DNA of 64,000 bases, taken from positions 1 to 64,000 of IMG/VR virus record IMGVR_UViG_3300025889_000076; one strand, written 5' to 3'. This stretch comes from a virus. This document shows positions 8,028-14,561 of the stretch, piece by piece (within the stretch, counting starts at the first letter, position 1; each line of letters starts with the position of its first letter). The notes beneath the pieces are model-generated. The model was given only the letters and a program-made list of their open reading frames with translations. It searched no databases and was not told the DNA's origin. Both the position numbers and the translations under genes were made by a program.

Positions 8028-8436
8028 GGGAAATATCTCTGGAAGAGATCCTAAAAAAGAAAATACCGTAGAGTACTTACTTCAAGCAGTACAGGATGGA
8101 TACTGTATTAAAACTGACTTATGGGTTATCAAAGGTAGGCTTGTTACAGGAAACGATTTTCCCGCCAATGGTATTATACTTGATAGATTCGAAAAAGACA
8201 AATTGTTGATTCAGGCTAGGAATCTTCCTGCCCTTCTGTTTTTACTAGAAAACGGATATCATTGCTTCTGGAGAGAGTCAGATGATATCGTCTTAACTAA
8301 TAAGAATTTTGTACTGTCTTTTAATAATTCTCTTATACCTAAATGTATAGTAATGAATCCAGAAAAGAATATTATTTCTGACTGGAGTAATTATTTAGGT
8401 CTTTGTAGTGATTTTATTTCAGGATATGTACAATGA
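8008..8436 (+). CDS. GDPD-like phage protein with altered active-site residues
   Basis: Starting at ATG 8008 (a GTG lies at 7993), the protein reads MLYISNKGNISGRDPKKEN, then GYCIKTDLWVIKGRLVTGND, then a short strand-helix series ending with CIVMNPE. This parallels small TIM-barrel proteins related to glycerophosphodiester phosphodiesterase, which begin ISHRGN...EN and carry EIDVW...GHD. Both positions that would be catalytic His (SNKGN, GND) are Asn here, so it may be non-catalytic. It is found in the sugar gene run and may bind a sugar phosphate. Homology is recalled by pattern and not searched. Confidence 0.5.
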   Translation: MLYISNKGNISGRDPKKENTVEYLLQAVQDGYCIKTDLWVIKGRLVTGNDFPANGIILDRFEKDKLLIQARNLPALLFLLENGYHCFWRESDDIVLTNKNFVLSFNNSLIPKCIVMNPEKNIISDWSNYLGLCSDFISGYVQ

Positions 8437-8891
8437 AAATAGGTGTTTTGTTTGATGATTTTTTAAAGAGTGATAAAAATTATTACATAATGAAAGCTAT
8501 GAATGAATATGTAGCAGTAGAAACAGACAATGTATGTGCTTTTGTTTGTAACATGAGTAATAAAATTATACCATCACTTTTTGGATATATGGGCATCAGT
8601 GATATTTCTCATTTTGAGAACGGGGTTTTAGTAGCCACAACTTTAAATACAGCGGATGCTTTAAATAAGTCTTCTTCTAATTCGAAAAAAGTGTTCTATT
8701 TATGGAACTTTGAGTGGGTTGATAAGACTTTTAATTTTTACGGGGTTCAAAAAATCCTAAACAATAAAGACTTACATATAGTAGTAAGATCTCAATTACA
8801 AGCAGACATTTTGAAAAATAACTTTAATATTGAGGTGGATGCAATACAAGAAGATTTTAATCTGGAGAAGTTAAATGAACTTTGCAATTGA
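8433..8891 (+). CDS. hypothetical protein of the sugar gene cluster (152 aa)
   Basis: A Rossmann-like N-terminus (MKIGVLFDDFL) and a central VFYLWNFEWVDKTFNFYG, followed by IVVRSQLQADILKNNFNI, resemble the N-terminal half of GT-B glycosyltransferases, where a strand-loop-strand ends with a Ser or Arg before a helix. Only about 150 residues are present, so it cannot be a complete transferase. It overlaps both the previous gene and the endonuclease gene. Function unknown; a sugar-transfer role is inferred only from context. Confidence 0.45.
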   Translation: MKIGVLFDDFLKSDKNYYIMKAMNEYVAVETDNVCAFVCNMSNKIIPSLFGYMGISDISHFENGVLVATTLNTADALNKSSSNSKKVFYLWNFEWVDKTFNFYGVQKILNNKDLHIVVRSQLQADILKNNFNIEVDAIQEDFNLEKLNELCN

Positions 8892-9657
8892 ACATGAACA
8901 AATTATTCGTAGTATGTATAAAAAAGGATGCAGTAGTTATGAGATTGCTGAACATCTAAATACTTATTCTACAAAAATTTTAAGGGCTTTAAAGTATCTT
9001 GACATTGAGGCTCGTGACTATGAGACGGCACAGAAAATTGCTATTAAAAAAGGACGGAGTAAAGTTCCAATAGAAAAAGGAGCGACTCTTACTGAGGCAC
9101 ACAAGATCGCCGTTTCTGAGGGCAGGGCTAAGGCGTGGTCTGAAGTATCGGATGAAGAACGTGCGAGACTGTCAGAGATCAGCAAGGCCCAATGGGCAGC
9201 AATGAGTGAAGAAGAGAAGCAAAATCTCCGCTCATTAGCCGCCGCTGCCGTCCGCGAAGCGGCTGTAGATGGCAGCAAAACTGAAAGATACCTCAGAAAA
9301 ACCTTGACAGAAGCGGGTTGGTCTGTTAGATTTCACGAGAAAAATTTACTTCCTGGACAAACCTTGGAAATCGATCTTTTTGTGGCTGACTTGAAGACAG
9401 CGATTGAAATTGACGGACCTTCTCACTTTTTACCAATTTGGGGGGAGCAAAAATTACAAAAGCACCAGAAAGCTGACAATAGAAAAGCAGGTCTTTTGAT
9501 GTCAGCCGGATATGTATTAATTAGAGTTAAACAGATGACGAAAACACTCTCCCAGCACAAACTTAGATTAGTGTCTGAGAGAGTATTGGAGGAACTTCAA
9601 AAAGTTCACCAGAAATTTCCCGACCCCGCAAATAGACTTATAGAAATCGAGGTTTGA
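8875..9657 (+). CDS. Vsr-like / DUF559-type endonuclease with N-terminal HTH
   Basis: The C-terminal half has the restriction-like fold signature EIDLFVADLKTAIEIDGPSHF near residues 165-190, with a K-D-K-x3-L motif (QKADNRKAGLL) and a final GYVLIRVK strand, as in Vsr/DUF559 nucleases used by mobile homing-type elements. The N-terminus is a helix-turn-helix (HEQIIRSMYKKGCSSYEIAEHL) that likely recognises DNA. The middle (residues about 75-125) is Ala/Glu-rich, probably coiled. It overlaps the previous gene by 17 bases. It is plausibly a free-standing homing endonuclease that mobilises this region. Confidence 0.75.
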   Translation: MNFAIEHEQIIRSMYKKGCSSYEIAEHLNTYSTKILRALKYLDIEARDYETAQKIAIKKGRSKVPIEKGATLTEAHKIAVSEGRAKAWSEVSDEERARLSEISKAQWAAMSEEEKQNLRSLAAAAVREAAVDGSKTERYLRKTLTEAGWSVRFHEKNLLPGQTLEIDLFVADLKTAIEIDGPSHFLPIWGEQKLQKHQKADNRKAGLLMSAGYVLIRVKQMTKTLSQHKLRLVSERVLEELQKVHQKFPDPANRLIEIEV

Positions 9658-9659
9658 TT

Positions 9660-10469
9660 TTGGCTAAAGCAAGTATAGGATTTAGTATTGATAATACTAT
9701 CGAAAAAGAGATGAAATCATCACTAGAAAGCTTTATAGCTTCTGTTGAAGATAACGATACGTATTCTTTTGATGATCTAAGTAATAAAGATAAAAAGGCC
9801 GCATATTTGTCTACTCATTGGGACTCTTTTGTTATGTCCCAATTTGATGAATCAGAATTGACTGATGGATATCCAAGAGTAAATGGGCTACGACGTGTAG
9901 CTGAATTACTTCTAGGTGATATTATTAAGAGTTGTCCGACTGAAGTTTATCCTGTGGCTCAACGCGATGAGACTCAGCGTTCTACCGTTGTGCATTCTAT
10001 TACTTTCTTATGGTTTGATAAAACGGAGAGGACTTATGCTGAAGTAGCTGATTGTTATTCCGGTAATCAAGATCCTGACTTTTTGGTTTATTCTCCATCT
10101 ACAGCTTCGACCAGAGCAGAAGCCAGAGCACTTAGAAAAGCTTTAAAACTTAAGAAGTGTTCTTTTGAAGAAATCAGCCATGTAGAGAATAATCATAGAA
10201 CATTAGAGAAAAAGAATAAAGCTGGGAGTGGTGCTTCTAGACCTGATCCTATTTCTTCTTCTCAAATAAGGTTTTTAGATAAAAGATGCAAAGATCTTGA
10301 TGTGGATGTAATGAAACTAATTAATCAAGGGCAGGGGAGATTCGATGCTATAGAAAATATGACAAAAGTTGAAGCTAAGGAATTGATTGATTTCTTAGCT
10401 AAAGTTTCTGCTGGAAAAGAAGAAATAGACAGTTTTATTAAAGGTTATAACCCAAATTGGAGAGATTAA
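9660..10469 (+). CDS. probable single-strand annealing / recombination protein
   Basis: The likely start is TTG at 9660, with GAGG upstream (another TTG lies at 9654). The core carries DGYPRVNGLRRVAELLLG near residues 75-95, then TYAEVADCYSGN and STASTRAEARALRKALKL. This pattern is that of phage DNA-annealing proteins of the Rad52/ERF-like type. The C-terminal stretch SSSQIRFLDKRCKDLDVDVM...MTKVEAKELIDFL resembles the small C-terminal domain found in many such annealing proteins. It follows the nuclease gene and precedes a zinc protein. Family assignment is by motif only. Confidence 0.55.
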   Translation: MAKASIGFSIDNTIEKEMKSSLESFIASVEDNDTYSFDDLSNKDKKAAYLSTHWDSFVMSQFDESELTDGYPRVNGLRRVAELLLGDIIKSCPTEVYPVAQRDETQRSTVVHSITFLWFDKTERTYAEVADCYSGNQDPDFLVYSPSTASTRAEARALRKALKLKKCSFEEISHVENNHRTLEKKNKAGSGASRPDPISSSQIRFLDKRCKDLDVDVMKLINQGQGRFDAIENMTKVEAKELIDFLAKVSAGKEEIDSFIKGYNPNWRD

Positions 10470-10470
10470 T

Positions 10471-10806
10471 ATGCACGTAGTTTTTACAGTAAACCCAAAA
10501 GATAGTCACGTTGAAACTTTTCAGGCTTTAGCGGCGGCAGATGAAATTTTTACAAATGAAGTCTGCGGAAAATGTGGACATGAGCATACTACGTATGTAG
10601 TTCGTGAAGTAAACGGAGATAAGTATTATGAAAAGCAATGTCTAAATCAAAAATGTCGGGCTAAAAAGCCTTTCAGCCTTCATAAACAGGGGAATACAAT
10701 GTATTTCCAGAAAAAGAAGAAGGATGCAGATGGAAAACTTACGGATGAGTATTGGGGTAATAATGGATGGCGTGTTTGGAACAAAGATACAGGTCAGGAA
10801 GAATAA
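10471..10806 (+). CDS. small zinc-ribbon protein (111 aa)
   Basis: It contains two knuckles, CGKCGHEH near residues 32-39 and CLNQKCRAKK near residues 56-65, a four-Cys zinc ribbon. A Lys-rich C-terminal half (FQKKKKDADGK) ends with GWRVWNKDTG. The gene begins one base after the annealing protein and seems to end the operon, since a hairpin and the RNA cluster follow. A DNA- or RNA-binding partner role is likely but unproven. Confidence 0.65.
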   Translation: MHVVFTVNPKDSHVETFQALAAADEIFTNEVCGKCGHEHTTYVVREVNGDKYYEKQCLNQKCRAKKPFSLHKQGNTMYFQKKKKDADGKLTDEYWGNNGWRVWNKDTGQEE

Positions 10807-10816
10807 GTAAAGTTTT

Positions 10817-10921
10817 AAACCCCGCAGGTTAATGTATAGCAAGTTAGTCTTAAGACTAATATAATCCGTTGCCGTATTGCTAGTCATATGAGTCATATGA
10901 TTCTGTATAAAAGGGGTTTTT
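10817..10921 (+). terminator. long-loop hairpin / possible terminator after early operon
   Basis: AAACCCC (10817-10823) can pair with GGGGTTT (10913-10919), followed by T and A bases, directly after the operon end. The 89-base loop contains the palindrome TAGTCTTAAGACTA and a direct repeat GTCATATGA-GTCATATGA. It may be a terminator or a small structured RNA. Confidence 0.4.
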
Positions 10922-10968
10922 AAAAGAAAAAGGTGTAATAAGTTTAAGATTTTGGCAATTAGGTGGAT

Positions 10969-11042
10969 GGTCTTGTAGCATAACTGGATAATGCAGTGGT
11001 TTTCTACACCACCGATTGGGAGTTCGAATCTCTCCAGGACTA
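10969..11042 (+). tRNA. tRNA-Arg(TCT)
   Basis: A complete cloverleaf can be drawn: acceptor GGTCTTG with CAGGACT, D-stem GCAT/ATGC, anticodon stem GTGGT/ACCAC with loop TTTCTAC (anticodon TCT), and T-arm GGGAG-TTCGAAT-CTCTC. CCA is not encoded. It reads AGA codons, which suit the AT-rich phage genes. Confidence 0.9.
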
Positions 11043-11154
11043 CTAAGTTGGCAACTGGCTGTTAAATAGTTGTCGGGATCGGACGCCTTATGGTGGTGAT
11101 AACCTGAGCGGTAACCCCGAAAGCGTTACGCTGGATTCGTAACCAGCACTTTAA

Positions 11155-11225
11155 AGGCGATTAGTTTAATGGTAGAACGGTGGTTTTACATACCACAAGA
11201 GAAGGTTCGATTCCTTCATTGCCTA
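11155..11225 (+). tRNA. tRNA-Val(TAC)
   Basis: The cloverleaf shows acceptor AGGCGAT with ATTGCCT, D-stem GTTT/GAAC, anticodon stem GTGGT/ACCAC with loop TTTACAT (anticodon TAC), and T-arm GAAGG-TTCGATT-CCTTC. No CCA is encoded. It immediately precedes the tmRNA acceptor piece. Confidence 0.9.
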
Positions 11226-11317
11226 CTGGTTGCCAGACCTTAAAACTGGATAAGCATGTAGAAGTTATTAAATTAGCAAAACAGGACGCGGGGGGCAGAA
11301 CCCCGCTACCTCCACCA

Positions 11318-11403
11318 AAGGCACAGACGAGATAGGAGACGACGGGTAGTAGTGACTGATCACCACACTTGACGCAGGAATCCCGTACTGCTGTGTCTCT
11401 GGC
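11318..11403 (+). other. tmRNA intervening segment
   Basis: These 86 bases lie between the encoded CCA end of the acceptor piece and the 5' G of the coding piece. In permuted tmRNA genes this loop is cut out by tRNA-processing enzymes. It contains a possible GCACAG...CTGTGT pairing near its ends that would bring the two cut sites together. Confidence 0.6.
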
Positions 11404-11494
11404 GGGGGTAAAATAGAATCGACTGGTTGTATAAGTTAATAGCTGCATGTCGTAGTTGGACCAAGGCTACGTTAAAATGGTCTAAACAATAATT

Positions 11495-11524
11495 GCAACT
11501 CGTAATTATGCGTTGTCTGCGTAA
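11495..11524 (+). other. tmRNA tag-peptide reading frame
   Basis: The resume codon GCA starts the frame GCA ACT CGT AAT TAT GCG TTG TCT GCG TAA, giving ATRNYALSA. The end closely matches ENYALAA of the enterobacterial tag, including the hydrophobic C-terminus used by Clp proteases. The stop is part of a GTCTGC-GTAA-GCAGAC hairpin (11515-11530), as in canonical tmRNA. Confidence 0.85.
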
Positions 11525-11538
11525 GCAGACGGGGGTTT

Positions 11539-11570
11539 GCCAGCACCTTCTAACCCAAGCTGGCATTTTT
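11539..11570 (+). terminator. rho-independent terminator after tmRNA
   Basis: GCCAGC (11539-11544) pairs with GCTGGC (11559-11564) and is followed at once by ATTTTT. Its placement at the end of the tmRNA coding piece fits termination of the RNA cluster. Confidence 0.65.
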
Positions 11571-11589
11571 CTCTAAAAAAGGAAGAATA

Positions 11590-11688
11590 ATGAAAACATT
11601 AAAGGTTTTTAATTTTGGAGATAAGGTTGAACTAGTAAAGAAAGAAGATAATGGAAAATGCTCAATCCAATCCCAGACTACCCATTAG
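11590..11688 (+). CDS. possible tiny protein (32 aa)
   Basis: A 32-codon frame begins with ATG and has GGAAG a few bases upstream. It starts MKTLKVFNFGDKVELVKKED, a basic beta-like opening. It ends just before the tRNA-Asn. No homology is recognised. It could be a real small gene or a remnant of a longer one, as the start resembles the beginning of many small phage proteins. Confidence 0.35.
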   Translation: MKTLKVFNFGDKVELVKKEDNGKCSIQSQTTH

Positions 11689-11693
11689 GTCTT

Positions 11694-11766
11694 GTCGCAG
11701 TAGCATAATTGATAATGCGGCGAACTGTTAATTCGTAAGATACAGGTTTGAGTCCTGTCTTCGCAG
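11694..11766 (+). tRNA. tRNA-Asn(GTT), acceptor stem imperfect
   Basis: The D-arm (GCAT/ATGC), anticodon arm (GCGAA-CTGTTAA-TTCGT, anticodon GTT) and T-arm (ACAGG-TTTGAGT-CCTGT) are all good. The acceptor strands GTCGCAG and CTTCGCA form only four of seven pairs. Both ends share CGCAG in direct orientation, as if one end had been rearranged. It is either a decayed tRNA or one that depends on unusual processing. Confidence 0.6.
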
Positions 11767-11783
11767 CTTATAGGAGATAAAAC

Positions 11784-11999
11784 GTGTGGGATTACTTCTG
11801 GAACGAACATAAAACAGAGGAGAAAATGGTGGAAGTAAGTTTTAGAGAAGATTGTGTTTGGATAAGTAAACCGTACGTGGGTGGATACCATCTTTCTTAC
11901 ACTGAGGCCAGACATCTGCTTGAAAAACTAAAGAGCCTTGACTCTGAACGACTAAAAGCAATCGATAAAAAAATAAAAGAGCTTGAGGCAACAAAATAA
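11784..11999 (+). CDS. small hypothetical protein between tRNAs (71 aa)
   Basis: TAGGAG lies six bases before a GTG at 11784, so GTG is preferred to the internal ATG at 11826. The protein starts with aromatic residues (MWDYFWNEHK) and has a helical, charged C-terminus (SLDSERLKAIDKKIKELEATK), probably a coiled coil. It sits between tRNA-Asn and tRNA-Gly. No known family. Confidence 0.55.
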   Translation: MWDYFWNEHKTEEKMVEVSFREDCVWISKPYVGGYHLSYTEARHLLEKLKSLDSERLKAIDKKIKELEATK

Positions 12000-12003
12000 C
12001 TGG

Positions 12004-12076
12004 GCGGGATTAGTTTTAATTGGCAAAACGTGGGGCTTCCACCCTCAAGTTAAGAGTTCAAATCTCTTATTCCGCA
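12004..12076 (+). tRNA. tRNA-Gly(TCC)
   Basis: The acceptor GCGGGAT pairs with ATTCCGC, D-stem GTTT/AAAC, anticodon stem TGGGG/CCTCA with loop CTTCCAC (anticodon TCC), and T-arm AAGAG-TTCAAAT-CTCTT. No CCA encoded. It reads GGA codons, frequent in AT-rich genes. Confidence 0.9.
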
Positions 12077-12110
12077 CTATTAGAAGAATCAATAAATTTA
12101 GGATAAATCT

Positions 12111-12560
12111 ATGCACCCCGACGAATATCAAACAATAATGGATTATGAAGACAGAATCGCAGAACTCGACTACAAACTCAACAAAAAGAGAGATGTGGTA
12201 GAAAGACCCTGGGGCCACTATAAAGTGCTACATAAAGGTGATGGGTATACTGTTAAAGAGCTAACTATTTTGCCCGGAAAATCACTGTCGGATCAGAGAC
12301 ATTTTAAGCGGGACGAGCACTGGCTAGTGATTAAAGGCACCTTAATGGTTGAATTACAACACGAAAAACATTTTGGCGGAAAGCGTTATACAGCTTTATT
12401 AACTGACGAAAGTTTAGATCAGACTAGAGATTTATCTTATTACATCATCCCAAAAGAAACTTGGCACCGACCCCACAACGAAGGAACTGAGCCAGTAGTT
12501 GTTGTTGAAACGTGGCTTGGAAATAGCTCTGAAGATGATATAGAGAGGCGTAATGTTTGA
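12111..12560 (+). CDS. mannose-6-phosphate isomerase type II-like cupin
   Basis: After an N-terminal helix of about 30 residues, the protein matches the cupin domain found at the C-terminus of ManC/GMP-type bifunctional enzymes: ERPWGHYKVL, GYTVKELTILPGKSLSDQRH, EHWLVIKGTLMVEL, YYIIPKETWHRPHN and VVETWLGNSSEDDIERR. The metal-binding His and Glu of the type II isomerase cupin are present. The expected reaction is fructose-6-phosphate to mannose-6-phosphate, and the guanylyltransferase part is absent. GDP-mannose dehydratase at 58807-59895 uses a later product of this pathway. It overlaps the next gene. Confidence 0.8.
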   Translation: MHPDEYQTIMDYEDRIAELDYKLNKKRDVVERPWGHYKVLHKGDGYTVKELTILPGKSLSDQRHFKRDEHWLVIKGTLMVELQHEKHFGGKRYTALLTDESLDQTRDLSYYIIPKETWHRPHNEGTEPVVVVETWLGNSSEDDIERRNV

Positions 12561-12786
12561 ATTTGATAGACTTATGGAAGGACAGGGACATCTAACAGAC
12601 AAGGTAAAATGTCCTCAGTGTCAGCATGAATATTTTTCAGTAATTATCCGCACTGATATGTCGGGCTTTTTTGCTGCATGTAAAAACTGTTCATATACTA
12701 CCGCTGGAATTGGTGGGTTACAAGGTATGTTAGAAGACAGACTAAGAGCGGTAATAAAAGTGGATATGGGGAGACGAAACGTCTAA
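12553..12786 (+). CDS. zinc-ribbon protein (77 aa)
   Basis: Two CxxC knuckles (CPQCQHEYF near residue 20 and CKNCSY near residue 43) form a zinc ribbon. A helix follows (GMLEDRLRAVI). The start overlaps the cupin stop by 8 bases, so it is co-translated. Unknown role. Confidence 0.6.
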   Translation: MFEFDRLMEGQGHLTDKVKCPQCQHEYFSVIIRTDMSGFFAACKNCSYTTAGIGGLQGMLEDRLRAVIKVDMGRRNV

Positions 12787-12817
12787 TTTTAGAAACTTTT
12801 AAACAGAAAGCATAAAT

Positions 12818-14020
12818 ATGTTACGTAGAACATTTCTTAAATCAGTAGCTCTTGGTGCAGGAGCGACATATTGCACCCCATCAATGGCGGCAAAACCAGA
12901 TAATGAAAAGTCCGTTATCTCTATCCATCTTCAGGGCGGAATTTCTGCCGTTGATTTCATTAATCCTATTCCAGATGCACCACCCGAATTCAGATCTTCT
13001 AGAGGGTCTGTTGACGCCGGTGGTTTTTTATTGGGTGGTGACTTTAGACAGATGGCAACGCTGGGCGATAATATGACTATTGTCCGATCAATGAAATTTA
13101 AGGATGCTAATCATCAAACCGCAACAATGGCTCACATGACCTCTCATTTTCACGTTCCTAACGCTGGACAACGTGAACCCAGCTTCGGTTCTCTTATAGC
13201 TAGAGAGTATCTGCCAAACAGCCCAAAGTCAGGCATTCCACATTATGTAAAGCTAAGAAACATTGATGGCGATGATGCCGCATGGCTAGGTATCCGATAT
13301 AACGGATATGACGCCGATGACGAGGGCGTTAAAAATATGAGTCTTCATAACGGAGTAGACTCGAAACGATTTGATACTCGCCTAAAAATGATGTCAATCA
13401 TAGATGACACAGCTAATCTCCCCGGACTGGGCACTGACTGGACAGATTTAAAAAATATGGCTGTCAACATTATTAGGGGAGATGCAGCCGAAGCTTTCGA
13501 CCTAAGTCAAGAGCCTAACTCAATTTACGGCGATTCTCGATTTGGTAAAGATCTTCTTCTTGCTAGACGATTGGTTGAGCGTGGCACTAAGTATGTTAGC
13601 TTGAATAGTAATGCGGGCTGGGATAATCACAGCAATATAGATGCCGCATTTGCTCAAAACGCTCCCGGATTAGATAATGGTATCTCCACACTTATCACGG
13701 ATCTTAAACAAAGAGGATTGTTAGACAATACATTGGTAATTCTCTGGAGCGAATTTTCTCGGACAAAAATCAATATGAATGGCGGAAGAGACCATAATCC
13801 AAACACTAACACTCTTGTGTTATTTGGGAAGCATGGTAAAGGTGTGATTGGACAGACTGATGATCATGGGTTGGTCAGTATGGGGGACACCTATTCACCA
13901 TCGGACCTGGCATGGACTATTGGTGACCATATGGGGCTTGACAAACGCTTGACAATCAAGGATAATAGCGATAGACCACGTCACGTTTTTAAAGATGACG
14001 CTAGAAACATACTTTCTTAA
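12818..14020 (+). CDS. Tat-exported DUF1501 protein (alkaline-phosphatase-like fold)
   Basis: The first 25 residues are a twin-arginine signal (MLRRTFLKSVALGAGATYCTPSMAA), and the body matches DUF1501. It has ISIHLQGGISAVDFINPIPDAP near residues 35-56, NHQTATMAHMTSHF near residue 98, AGWDNHSN near residue 266, and LVILWSEFSRT...GRDHNPNTNTL near residues 308-332. The metal-binding-type Asp, His and Ser/Thr arrangement is that of the alkaline phosphatase superfamily. The family is abundant in Planctomycetes. It is complete at 400 residues, with a well-spaced purine-rich start. Its substrate is unknown. In a phage it could act in the host envelope or periplasm. The gene has a neighbouring second Tat-type gene (14554). 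Confidence 0.85.
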   Translation: MLRRTFLKSVALGAGATYCTPSMAAKPDNEKSVISIHLQGGISAVDFINPIPDAPPEFRSSRGSVDAGGFLLGGDFRQMATLGDNMTIVRSMKFKDANHQTATMAHMTSHFHVPNAGQREPSFGSLIAREYLPNSPKSGIPHYVKLRNIDGDDAAWLGIRYNGYDADDEGVKNMSLHNGVDSKRFDTRLKMMSIIDDTANLPGLGTDWTDLKNMAVNIIRGDAAEAFDLSQEPNSIYGDSRFGKDLLLARRLVERGTKYVSLNSNAGWDNHSNIDAAFAQNAPGLDNGISTLITDLKQRGLLDNTLVILWSEFSRTKINMNGGRDHNPNTNTLVLFGKHGKGVIGQTDDHGLVSMGDTYSPSDLAWTIGDHMGLDKRLTIKDNSDRPRHVFKDDARNILS

Positions 14021-14115
14021 AGTGATCTGAGCTATTCCGTATGGACACCTAGTGCTATAAAAACATACAGGCAATGTGTAGCTGAAGGGCTAAAAAATGT
14101 TGGAGGTGAGGGTAT

Positions 14116-14364
14116 ATGACAAACGGCCATAAAGAAATAGAACCGCCATTTAAACCAGGAACTCAAGTAAAATGTATAAAAGAATCTACAGATGTATGGG
14201 TGGATGGAAAAGATATGTTCAATAGTGAATGTATAAAAGATGAAATTTATGATGTAGAATATTGTATTTTTAGTCCTATTGGATGGCTGATCGCGACACC
14301 CCCACCGCATAAAAGTTCTTGTGAAGAATTTTACAAAGCTGAAGATTTTACATCAAACTATTAA
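14116..14364 (+). CDS. hypothetical protein (82 aa)
   Basis: GGAGGTGAGGG precedes the ATG at a good distance. The protein begins MTNGHKEIEPPFKPGTQVKCI and is beta-rich with a PGTxVKC opening, like small KOW/SH3-type barrels. No motif gives a function. It lies between the DUF1501 gene and a small membrane protein gene. Confidence 0.55.
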   Translation: MTNGHKEIEPPFKPGTQVKCIKESTDVWVDGKDMFNSECIKDEIYDVEYCIFSPIGWLIATPPPHKSSCEEFYKAEDFTSNY

Positions 14365-14408
14365 CATAAGACATTGGATAATTTATGGCTTATAAAAAGG
14401 AAGGAAAT

Positions 14409-14561
14409 ATGAGTTTCATACCATTTTTTGGAATTTTTTTTGAATGTCGTAAATATCCGAATATTATAAAGAATAATACACTATACTTGTGGTATAGTCT
14501 TTACCACATTGTCTCGGCGGCAATAATCATAACTATAGTTTTAAGGATATCCAATGCTTAG
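14409..14561 (+). CDS. small membrane protein (50 aa)
   Basis: This frame starts at an ATG with AAAGGAAGGAAA upstream and ends inside the next gene start (the stop overlaps the ATG region at 14554). It encodes a short hydrophobic protein with an N-terminal aromatic stretch (FIPFFGIFFECR) and one probable membrane segment near the C-terminus (YHIVSAAIIITIVLRI). Size and overlap fit a small membrane partner of the following Tat-signal protein. A holin-like role is possible but not supported further. Confidence 0.5.
   Translation: MSFIPFFGIFFECRKYPNIIKNNTLYLWYSLYHIVSAAIIITIVLRISNA

Larger units (their letters stand above)
11226..11538 (+). ncRNA. ssrA: circularly permuted (two-piece) tmRNA
   Basis: The 3' part of a tmRNA comes first: TAAGCATGTAG, then GGACGCGGG, then TACCTCC followed by ACCA ending at 11317. 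After an 86-base spacer the 5' part follows, beginning GGGGGTA at 11404. GGGGGTA pairs fully with TACCTCC (one G-U) as a 7-bp acceptor stem. The 5' part also has AATCGACTGG (cf. TTCGACGGG of canonical tmRNA), a GCATGTCGTAG...CTACG helix, and a tag frame at 11495-11524. The order CCA end, spacer, 5' end is that of permuted tmRNA genes. Maturation would remove the spacer and leave two RNAs held by base pairing. The exact outer ends are estimates. It would rescue stalled ribosomes with SmpB. Confidence 0.88.

Noticed and set aside
11043-11154. Possible extra tRNA between tRNA-Arg and tRNA-Val (CTGTTAA loop and a T-arm-like hairpin GCTGG/CCAGC)
   Set aside because: Position 1 of an Asn tRNA would fall inside tRNA-Arg, the T-loop would need eight bases, and no acceptor strand pairs with ACTTTAA.
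11161-11566. Two - strand frames (95 and 68 aa) over the RNA cluster
   Set aside because: They lie exactly across the tRNA-Val and tmRNA; their peptides follow from structured RNA sequence and have no family pattern.
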